This document shows positions 57,819 to 64,000 of a DNA stretch of 64,000 nucleotides, piece after piece; the stretch's first letter is position 1; every line of letters begins with the position of its first letter. Under the pieces are notes generated by a model. The model searched no databases and had not been told where the DNA came from. It saw only the letters and a list, made by a program, of their open reading frames with translations. The stretch is from assembly GCA_003477405.1 (NCBI GenBank), contig QUDE01000007.1, positions 75,584 to 139,583 on the forward strand, given 5' to 3'. Source of the stretch: Ruminococcaceae bacterium AM07-15. GTDB taxonomy: Bacteria; Bacillota; Clostridia; Oscillospirales; Butyricicoccaceae. The translations under genes were made by a program, and so were the position numbers.

Positions 57819-59573
57819 ATGAGTGAACGCTATACAAGGCTGTTTTCCCTGCCGGGGAGCCTGTATACTCCGAAGGCCCCCCTGCTCATCATGGCAGGGG
57901 CCCTTCTGAAAGACAATGTCACCGGCCAGGTTCTGGCCCAGGTGAAATACAAGAACCTGAGGGCAAAGCCCATCAAGGCCCTGACGGTCTCCCTCCAGGC
58001 TCTGGACACCCGGGGCCTGCCTCTGGGAGAGCCGGTGGAGCACCAGTACCTGGATCTCAGCGCTCCCCGGGACAGCGAGTTCGGGCAGAAAGAACCCATC
58101 CCCTTCCCCGATGCCAGCACCCGTGGCTTTTCCGCCCAGGTGCAGCAGGTGATCTTCTCGGACAACAGCATCTGGGAAGCAGAGGGCCGGCCCTGGGAGA
58201 GCCTGCCGGAACAACGGACTTTGGAGCAGGCCCTGGGGGACACCGAGCTTTGCAAGGAATACCGCTCCCGCTTCCCCGGCGCATCCTTCTTCCCCCGTGA
58301 GGACGGCCCCCTGTGGCGCTGCGCCTGCGGGGCCTGGAATGAAGAAACGGAAAACACCTGCCACCTTTGCGGCAAGGAAAAGGCCGCCCTTTTCTCTCTG
58401 GATCTTGGAGCGCTGAAAGCCAGCCGGGACAGCCGTTTGGCTCAGGAAGCCCAACAGGCCGAAGAGCAGCGGGCCGCAGCGGCCACAAAAGCGAAAAAGC
58501 GGAAAAAGATAGGACTCATCGCCCTGGGCGCCCTTGTGCTGGTGTGTGCCGGTGCTGCGGCGGTGATCCTGCCCCAGAAAATAGCTCAGCGGAAGGCGGG
58601 CTCCACCTGGGTGCTCACCCAGGAAACCACGGTGGGCTACGAAGGGAAAAAAACCTCCCTCTCCTACTCCTATGATGGCGAGGGCCGGAGAACGGAGATC
58701 GACTTCGGCGACGGCCAGAAAAACACCTTCACCTACGACAAAGAGGGAAACCGGACCCGCACCTATATGAAAGGCCTCGGCAGCAGCTTCACTCAGATCG
58801 ACTACCGCTATGATGCAGCGGGCAACCAGATCGAGGAAACCGAGGTGGACGATGAGGGAGACAGCCAGCACATCACCTGGGAATACGACAGTGCAGGCCG
58901 CTGCATCCGGGAATCGGGCACCGTCTACTATCTGGAGGAAGAATACGAGACCACCTACACCTATGACGGAGAGGGCCGTCTGGTGGAGGAACGGAAGCTG
59001 GAACGGGATCTGGATGATGGGGACAAGCACACTTCTCTGACCCTTTACCGTTACGGCGACAACGGCCTTCTGGCGGAGGAGAGCCAGTACCGCCGCTCGG
59101 ACTGGCTGCTGGAAGAGCCGGATGAGGACTGGAAGGAGCGGGCCTGGGAAGAGACCATTTCCTATTCCTATGACGAAGAAGGCCGGTGCACCCAAGCCTC
59201 CTACGCCTATGACGAAGACGCCTACAAATCAGATACCGCCGCCCTGCTCATTCAGTACACCTACGACGAAAACGGCAACTGCGTGAAAAAGGAGACCTCC
59301 CGTGCTGATGGCAGCACTGCTTTGAGCCAATACACCTATGACGAAAAGGGGAATCTGCTGGAAAAGACCTACGCTGACAGCGAAGGGGAGAGCAAAACCA
59401 CCTATTCCTATGATGAAAACGGCAACTGCGTCAAAGAGGTGTCGGTGAACCAAGAGGGCCAGGAAAAAACCATCACCCGCACTTACAAAAAGCAATATGC
59501 CCCCGCCCAACTGGAAGCCCAGCAGGAAGAGGAAGAACCGGAGGCCCACGATCCCTTAGCGTTGCTGCCGTAA
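57819..59573 (+). CDS. modular zinc-knuckle membrane protein 5 (YD-repeat extracytoplasmic domain)
   Basis: This is a protein of 584 residues. The first 120 residues are almost the same as in paralogue 4. The following zinc-knuckle region (CKEYRSRFPGASFFPREDGP, LWRCACGAWNEETENTCHLC) instead resembles paralogue 2, which makes the gene a mosaic. After the membrane helix (IGLIALGALVLVCAGAAAVI) come about ten YD/RHS-type repeats (YSYDGEGRRTEIDFGDG, YRYDAAGNQIEETE, YTYDENGNCVKKETS). No toxin or protease domain follows, so this is a display or adhesion module rather than a complete RHS toxin. Confidence 0.87.
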   Translation: MSERYTRLFSLPGSLYTPKAPLLIMAGALLKDNVTGQVLAQVKYKNLRAKPIKALTVSLQALDTRGLPLGEPVEHQYLDLSAPRDSEFGQKEPIPFPDASTRGFSAQVQQVIFSDNSIWEAEGRPWESLPEQRTLEQALGDTELCKEYRSRFPGASFFPREDGPLWRCACGAWNEETENTCHLCGKEKAALFSLDLGALKASRDSRLAQEAQQAEEQRAAAATKAKKRKKIGLIALGALVLVCAGAAAVILPQKIAQRKAGSTWVLTQETTVGYEGKKTSLSYSYDGEGRRTEIDFGDGQKNTFTYDKEGNRTRTYMKGLGSSFTQIDYRYDAAGNQIEETEVDDEGDSQHITWEYDSAGRCIRESGTVYYLEEEYETTYTYDGEGRLVEERKLERDLDDGDKHTSLTLYRYGDNGLLAEESQYRRSDWLLEEPDEDWKERAWEETISYSYDEEGRCTQASYAYDEDAYKSDTAALLIQYTYDENGNCVKKETSRADGSTALSQYTYDEKGNLLEKTYADSEGESKTTYSYDENGNCVKEVSVNQEGQEKTITRTYKKQYAPAQLEAQQEEEEPEAHDPLALLP

Positions 59574-59612
59574 GGCGGCGGAGTGCAGCAGGAAAAAATG
59601 GAGGAATATGAT

Positions 59613-60866
59613 ATGGAAGAAATCATCCTTGCGAAAGGGAAACCTACCAGCATCAAAAAGGCGGTGTTGTTCCGTCTTATCATTGCATTTGCCATCTTCG
59701 CATTTGTTTCGCTCTATTATGCCTTTGATGTAAACGGATGCCAGCGACATTCTGTATATGTTGGAGAAATCCATCTTGCACAATATGACACGACCTTACC
59801 CGGCCATACAGAGATCAACAAAGTCGACTTCGTCGGTTTTCTCGTATCGGCCCTGGTATTCGAGGTGGAAATCACCAAATCCATTTTTATCCCCTTGCTG
59901 GTTTATGAAAGCATTCTGATGTTTGTCTGGGCCATCCTGTATTTCTTAAAATACTGGAATATCAGCCTCACCGTCACCAACAAACGCCTCTATGGCGTAA
60001 ACCGGTTTGGAAAGCGTGTGGATATTCCCCTTCGTTCCATCACATCGGTTTCCACATCCAGAAAACACGATATCCTCTTTTTTACGCCTTCTGGCAAAGT
60101 GGTGTTCCGGAATTTTCAGAATGCAGATGAAATTTACCAGATCATCAGCAAAATGATTGCGGACCAGCAGTCCCCCTCCTCTCCGCTTTTGTGGGAACAG
60201 CCTTCTGGCACAAAGGATGGTCTTTCCGAACAGTATCCGGAAGAAACTGCCGTTTTTTCCTCTCCGAATCCAGATGCGCCCAGTGTCCGGGAGGATGACC
60301 CCTTCCATGTACCCGAGAAAAAAACCAAAAAGAAGGCAATGATCTTTCTATCGGTCCTGGCCGTTGCGGCCATTATAGCCGCTTCTGTCTTCACTTTTGT
60401 AAATGTGCAGCAAAAAAAGGAAAAAGAAGCGGCCTATGACTCCGCCATCAGCATGATGGAAGCAGGCAAGTATGCACAGGCCATTAACGCCTTTGTGGAA
60501 TTGGGCAGCTACAAGGACTGCGAGGAATTGATTGTGACCTCCTTCAAGCAAGCCTTGGAACTTCCTTTGGATGATGAACTTTATCAGGATATGTTGAGTT
60601 TCTCCTATGACGCTGCGCAGGGGGTATTCTCATACAATCTATATCTGGGCAATTACTATTCATCCCAGGGTTTTTCCAAAGAAGATTATATCGAAACATA
60701 CGGCAGCGAGGAGAACTATAACAAGGCTCTGCTCGATTTTGCCAAGGGACTATGGGAGCAGCTTGATTCCACATTTGATGGGTTGGAAATAAACATCCCC
60801 TGTCAGATATGCCTTTACGAAAGCTCTGACAGTTCTTCCCCCATCCTTTGTTATCCGGAAGACTGA
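59613..60866 (+). CDS. PH-like-domain membrane protein with TPR-like C-terminus
   Basis: This is a protein of about 417 residues. Two N-terminal membrane segments are followed by a bacterial PH-like domain (ISLTVTNKRLYGVNRFGKRV, DIPLRSITSVSTSRKHDILF). A linker, a third membrane helix (AMIFLSVLAVAAIIAASVFT) and a TPR-like extracytoplasmic part (AISMMEAGKYAQAINAFVEL, GSYKDCEEL) complete it. The TPR-like motif resembles that of paralogue 4. The ATG at 59613 has GGAGG 8 bases upstream; a GTG at 59583 is the alternative. It belongs to the array but lacks the zinc-knuckle domain. Confidence 0.8.
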   Translation: MEEIILAKGKPTSIKKAVLFRLIIAFAIFAFVSLYYAFDVNGCQRHSVYVGEIHLAQYDTTLPGHTEINKVDFVGFLVSALVFEVEITKSIFIPLLVYESILMFVWAILYFLKYWNISLTVTNKRLYGVNRFGKRVDIPLRSITSVSTSRKHDILFFTPSGKVVFRNFQNADEIYQIISKMIADQQSPSSPLLWEQPSGTKDGLSEQYPEETAVFSSPNPDAPSVREDDPFHVPEKKTKKKAMIFLSVLAVAAIIAASVFTFVNVQQKKEKEAAYDSAISMMEAGKYAQAINAFVELGSYKDCEELIVTSFKQALELPLDDELYQDMLSFSYDAAQGVFSYNLYLGNYYSSQGFSKEDYIETYGSEENYNKALLDFAKGLWEQLDSTFDGLEINIPCQICLYESSDSSSPILCYPED

Positions 60867-60911
60867 ACAAAACAAGCATAGGATCTGTCCAAACAGAACG
60901 GAAGAAGTACC

Positions 60912-61100
60912 ATGAAAAAGATGCGCCTTTTGTCCCTGCTCCTGGCCGGAGTGATGGTGATGGCCCTGGCGGCATGCTCCAAGGAAGAGGCCCAGGACAC
61001 CCCGCCCCAGCAGCAAAACGAGCAGAAAGACAAATCCCCTCAGAAAATGGTCCTCGATAACTCCGGCGTGAAAACGGTGATAGAGCCGGTTGAAAAATAG
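60912..61100 (+). CDS. small lipoprotein
   Basis: This is a protein of 62 residues. The signal peptide LLSLLLAGVMVMALAAC ends in a lipobox with its Cys, leaving a mature peptide of about 40 residues rich in Gln/Lys/Asp. The start follows GGAAGAAGTACC. Such tiny lipoproteins are often overlooked; the family was not recognised. It lies 45 bases after the PH-like gene. Confidence 0.75.
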   Translation: MKKMRLLSLLLAGVMVMALAACSKEEAQDTPPQQQNEQKDKSPQKMVLDNSGVKTVIEPVEK

Positions 61101-61151
61101 CCGGAAAGAGGGCAATCAACCATTTTGTCTTTGTTGAAAGGAATATACACA

Positions 61152-61868
61152 ATGAAAAAAATATTATCCACTGTTCTGATTGCAGTCCTTCTGTTTTCAC
61201 TGGTCGGCTGCAGCAACCAAGGCAATTCAGAAAATGGCGTGGAAAGCAATCCCCCGCCAGCACACACCAACAAAAGCTCCAAACCGTTTGACTATAATGC
61301 GTTCCTCTCTGCTTTCAGCAACAATGAACTGAAGGCCAAAGAAGATTATATCGGAAATGTCTATACGGTATCGGCCTTTGTCCGGTCGGTGGAAGAAGAT
61401 AGCTGCATTCTGGAAATTCTCGATGCCGTTGCCGATGATTTTGTATTCAAAGTTATGCTTTCCAAAGAGGATCTGATAAAACTGAACAATTCGCAAAGAA
61501 TCACAGTCTCCGGAACCATTGAGCAGATTGAAGGACGGCAAATCGTTCTCAACGACGCATCTTATCTGGATGACACTTCTGAAATAACAGCAACTGTTCT
61601 ATCTCTTGTCTATGCTTCTGCCAGTGATGCAGCACCAGCCTACTGTACAGCGAGAATCAATACTGCCATGGACGGCACATCGTCACCCCTTTGCAATATC
61701 TACCTCTCTGGTGATGCACTGTCTGGCCTGACCGAAGATGAGGAAATCACAGTCAGCGGCGCATTGTACGCTCTCAGCACCAATCCACTGGAAGGGGGAG
61801 TAAAGGAGCATTATGGAGAAACCATCCTGCTTGAGATGAAAGATGCACACCTGGCAAATGCACAGTAA
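61152..61868 (+). CDS. lipoprotein with OB-fold (tRNA_anti-like) domain
   Basis: This is a protein of about 238 residues with a lipoprotein signal (LSTVLIAVLLFSLVGC). Residues about 55-145 match an OB-fold of the tRNA_anti-like type found in exported proteins (DYIGNVYTVSAFVRSVEED, RITVSGTIEQIEGRQIVLND). A second, similar half follows (CTARINTAMDGTSSPLCN, DEEITVSGALYAL). The ATG at 61152 follows AAAGGA. It is exported and membrane-tethered, and its partner or ligand is unknown. Confidence 0.78.
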   Translation: MKKILSTVLIAVLLFSLVGCSNQGNSENGVESNPPPAHTNKSSKPFDYNAFLSAFSNNELKAKEDYIGNVYTVSAFVRSVEEDSCILEILDAVADDFVFKVMLSKEDLIKLNNSQRITVSGTIEQIEGRQIVLNDASYLDDTSEITATVLSLVYASASDAAPAYCTARINTAMDGTSSPLCNIYLSGDALSGLTEDEEITVSGALYALSTNPLEGGVKEHYGETILLEMKDAHLANAQ

Positions 61869-62007
61869 CGCAAAGAAACAGCTGTGGCGGGAGGCCGTGA
61901 AATGGGGCGCAGCGGCTCCACGGTTGCAAGGTACATCGAAATAAAGGGAACACCACAAATTGTCAATCACACCTTTGCGGCGGTTGTGCAGAAAGGAGTA
62001 AAACAAA

Positions 62008-62691
62008 ATGAAAAAATGGATGCTGTTACTTTCGATGATGACATTATGTATCTCTCTTGCGGCTTGTGCACAGACAAAATCAAATAAGAATGATGCTGAT
62101 GTAAAGGTTGAACAAGGTGCAGAGCAAAATATAGAGCAGGAAGAAACAGATGGCGAGGACACAGCGAATCCAACAGTTTATCATTTTGGTGATACCGTGA
62201 GCGTAAGCGATGGAATGTTTGAGTTTACCCCTGTATTCGAAGGTTTTACAGACAAATTGGCGAATTGGCCCGACAAAGATTACATGACTCCAAATGGGCA
62301 ATTCTCTGGAAACTCACCTTATGTTGCAGCAGACGAAAAGGTCATGATGTATTTCTCCGGCACAATAAACTATGTGGGTGATTCCAAAAAGAACGAGGAA
62401 TTTAAATATGATTTTACCGTTGATTATGATGACGGTTATCTGTTTTATTTTGCAGAGGGTGATGCATGGAACAATGGAAACGGGTATCATTCCGGCTGTG
62501 GAATAACCGATAATGTGGAATCGGGAGATTGGGATTACGAATGCTCGGCAACTTTTGAGCCGCTAAGTTCAAACAAAACCCGCTATGTGCGATTCTGTAT
62601 TGAAGTGCCGAATCAACTGCAAACAGATAGCCAAAATACCATGATTACTTTTCATATCAATGGCGAGGACTATTCTTTTGCAATGGGCTAA
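62008..62691 (+). CDS. lipoprotein of unknown function
   Basis: This is a protein of 227 residues. The signal peptide LLLSMMTLCISLAAC ends in a lipobox, followed by an acidic linker. A beta-rich domain (HFGDTVSVSDGMFEFTPVF, VMMYFSGTINYVGDSKK) of the DUF4352/immunoglobulin-like kind ends the protein. Codon usage is more AT-rich than in its neighbours, which suggests a later arrival. The 139-base gap upstream holds no other gene I can support. The start follows GAAAGGAG. Confidence 0.78.
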   Translation: MKKWMLLLSMMTLCISLAACAQTKSNKNDADVKVEQGAEQNIEQEETDGEDTANPTVYHFGDTVSVSDGMFEFTPVFEGFTDKLANWPDKDYMTPNGQFSGNSPYVAADEKVMMYFSGTINYVGDSKKNEEFKYDFTVDYDDGYLFYFAEGDAWNNGNGYHSGCGITDNVESGDWDYECSATFEPLSSNKTRYVRFCIEVPNQLQTDSQNTMITFHINGEDYSFAMG

Positions 62692-62700
62692 CGACGAAAT

Positions 62701-62735
62701 AAAGAGGACGGTACAAGCAGTGCCGTCCTCTTTTT
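62701..62735 (+). terminator. terminator at the end of the array
   Basis: There is a 14-bp stem (AAAGAGGACGGTAC / GTGCCGTCCTCTTT) with a 5-base loop, followed by further T residues, 10 bases after the last lipoprotein stop. Confidence 0.88.
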
Positions 62736-62762
62736 GCGCCCCTTCCCCACAGCACCCCTAGC

Positions 62763-62796
62763 AAAAAAGAGAGAACAGGTCTCCCTGTTCTCTCTT
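62763..62796 (-). terminator. terminator of the rubrerythrin operon
   Basis: There is a 13-bp stem (AAGAGAGAACAGG / CCTGTTCTCTCTT) with a 4-base loop. On the minus strand it is followed by six T. Confidence 0.88.
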
Positions 62797-62820
62797 CAGA
62801 TATTCGGTAAAATCCGCTTC

Positions 62821-63366
62821 TTATTTGCCGAAGTAGCGGCTCAGCAGGCCAGCGAAAGCCTTGCCGTGGCGGGCCTCGTCGCGGGCCATCTCGTGCACGG
62901 TGTCGTGGATAGCATCCAGGTTCAGGGCCTTGGCGCGCTTGGCCAGGTCGGTCTTGCCAGCGGTAGCGCCGTTCTCGGCCTCCACACGCATCTCCAGGTT
63001 CTTCTTGGTGGAGTTGGTCACAACTTCGCCCAGCAGCTCGGCGAACTTGGCGGCGTGCTCAGCCTCTTCGTAAGCAGCCTTCTCCCAGTACAGGCCGATC
63101 TCAGGATAGCCTTCGCGGTGGGCAACACGGGCCATGGCCAGATACATGCCGACCTCGGTGCACTCGCCGGTGAAGTTAGCGCGCAGATCCTCCATGATGT
63201 CCTCAGGAGCGCCCTGGGCCACGCCGACCACATGCTCAGCAGCCCAGCTCATCTCAGCGCCCTGCTCCACGAACTTCTCCTTGGGAGCCTTGCACTGGGG
63301 GCAAAAATCAGGGGCGGAATCCCCTTCGTGAACATAACCGCAAACAGAGCAAACAAACTTTTTCAT
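62821..63366 (-). CDS. rbr: reverse rubrerythrin
   Basis: This is a protein of 181 residues, an NAD(P)H-linked peroxide/oxygen-reducing protein of anaerobes. The N-terminal rubredoxin-like iron site ([21 protein letters not shown]) comes before the ferritin-like diiron four-helix bundle ([49 protein letters not shown]). This order is the reverse of classical rubrerythrin. It shares a transcript with the Rrf2 regulator upstream (gap of 41 bases). Confidence 0.95.
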   Translation of the reverse strand: MKKFVCSVCGYVHEGDSAPDFCPQCKAPKEKFVEQGAEMSWAAEHVVGVAQGAPEDIMEDLRANFTGECTEVGMYLAMARVAHREGYPEIGLYWEKAAYEEAEHAAKFAELLGEVVTNSTKKNLEMRVEAENGATAGKTDLAKRAKALNLDAIHDTVHEMARDEARHGKAFAGLLSRYFGK

Positions 63367-63407
63367 TTTCCATTTCCTCCTGTACCTTTTGAATTTTCAA
63401 CTCATTC

Positions 63408-63806
63408 TCACTGAAATTGACTCATCTTGATCGCGTGGAGCTCATCATGCAGATTCCGGCTCACCCGATCGAAGATCTGACGGAATTGGCAGATCCTTTT
63501 ATCCTGGACCCGGGTGCAGTCAAAGTCCTCGCACAGGCATTGAGCGATCTCAAAGGGGCCGTCGATGATCTCGATGATCTCCCCGATGGAGATGTCTTCC
63601 GGGGCCTTGCCCAGGGCAAAACCGCCGTTGACTCCTTTATAGGACTGCACGATGCCGGCGGCCGTGAGCTTATGCAGAATCTTCAGGGCAAAGCGCTGGG
63701 TGACGCCGGAGTTCTCCGAAATCTCCCGGGCGCTGATCTTGCCGCCCTGCTGCATGATGGTGTATACCACGCGCACCGCATAATCGGCTTCTCTCGTGAT
63801 CTTCAT
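63408..63806 (-). CDS. Rrf2-family transcriptional regulator (IscR-like cysteines)
   Basis: This is a protein of 132 residues. The winged helix (READYAVRVVYTIMQQGGKI, ISENSGVTQRFALKILHKLT) is followed by a cysteine set (IAQCLCEDFDCTRVQDKRIC) able to hold an iron-sulfur cluster or sense redox. It sits directly upstream of rubrerythrin on the same transcript, so it most likely controls the operon in response to oxygen or peroxide, including itself. Confidence 0.92.
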   Translation of the reverse strand: MKITREADYAVRVVYTIMQQGGKISAREISENSGVTQRFALKILHKLTAAGIVQSYKGVNGGFALGKAPEDISIGEIIEIIDGPFEIAQCLCEDFDCTRVQDKRICQFRQIFDRVSRNLHDELHAIKMSQFQ

Positions 63807-63836
63807 GTTCTCACCACCGCTTTTGTTTACGCATTT

Positions 63837-63865
63837 AGTATACTTTTAAATGTTGCGTTTGTCAA
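63837..63865 (-). promoter_or_regulatory. consensus promoter of the Rrf2-rubrerythrin operon
   Basis: On the minus strand a perfect TTGACA, 17 bases, then TATACT, about 30 bases before the start codon. AT-rich flanks with a second TATACTTTT-like sequence near 63890 may form the Rrf2 operator. The remaining bases to 64000 are AT-rich without a gene. Confidence 0.85.
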
Positions 63866-64000
63866 TCATTTTTATGTAAAAAAATATACTTTTTTTGTAG
63901 CTTTTCTCTCCTCCATCTTTTTGCAGATTTTTTTAAAAAACTTTAAAAAATGTAGGTTTGTCAATGATGTGTTACAGATGAGGAAAAGAGAGTAAGACCT

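Overview
The window looks like a chromosomal segment of an anaerobic, low-oxygen-adapted Firmicute of the class Clostridia, most likely Oscillospirales/Ruminococcaceae-like. The reasons are the gene order rpoB-rpoC-L7Ae-rpsL-rpsG-fusA-tuf, a reverse rubrerythrin paired with an Rrf2 regulator, SLH and lipoprotein surface genes, strong GGAGG ribosome binding sites, and a fairly GC-rich codon usage from about 16 kb onward. No species call is possible from sequence reading alone. No rRNA, tRNA or CRISPR was found.

Layout. (1) 1-9.8 kb is an AT-rich, foreign-looking island. It carries two related membrane-anchored proteins with MORN-like motifs, a Hanks-type Ser/Thr kinase, an unrecognised 433-residue protein, and a secreted peptidoglycan-binding/ricin-lectin/CHAP hydrolase. 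Two decayed IS256-family transposase copies lie inside it and at its right end. (2) 9.8-16.2 kb is an integrative and mobilizable element: an opposing zinc-motif protein, an excisionase-like HTH protein, a RepA-like ATPase, MobC, a relaxase, a small protein and a large serine recombinase. It has a striking array of three direct plus three inverted 9-bp repeats across the end of repA. (3) 16.3-25.2 kb is a dipeptide/oligopeptide ABC transporter operon (binding protein, two permeases, two ATPases), a divergent RpiR-family regulator, and a second solute-binding protein. (4) 25.4-37.8 kb is the rpoBC/str operon, read leftward from a near-consensus promoter at 37757-37785. (5) 37.9-46.2 kb holds small membrane proteins, PadR and XRE regulators, a sigma factor fused to a membrane anchor and a leucine-rich extracytoplasmic domain, a LuxR-type regulator and an SLH protein. 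(6) 46.3-49.3 kb is a leftward operon of secreted cell-surface proteins.

(7) 49.5-62.7 kb is the most unusual region. It is a rightward array, probably one long operon, led by five paralogues. These share a cytoplasmic-looking beta-rich domain and a C-x-C...C-x-x-C zinc knuckle, and four of them go on to a single membrane segment and a completely different C-terminal domain (acidic/unknown, DUF4854-like, TPR-like, or YD-repeat); the fifth ends in a multi-helix membrane domain. Classical CxxC-CxxC zinc-ribbon membrane proteins, a DUF2752-like protein, a PH-like membrane protein and three lipoproteins are interleaved. It looks like a modular, recombining envelope-sensing or surface-display system. 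(8) 62.8-63.9 kb is a rubrerythrin-Rrf2 oxidative-stress operon.

A second unexplained element is a roughly 185-190-nt multi-hairpin intergenic repeat, present twice (23.3 and 44.0 kb). Each copy is bracketed by a duplicated terminator hairpin, and its stems covary between copies.
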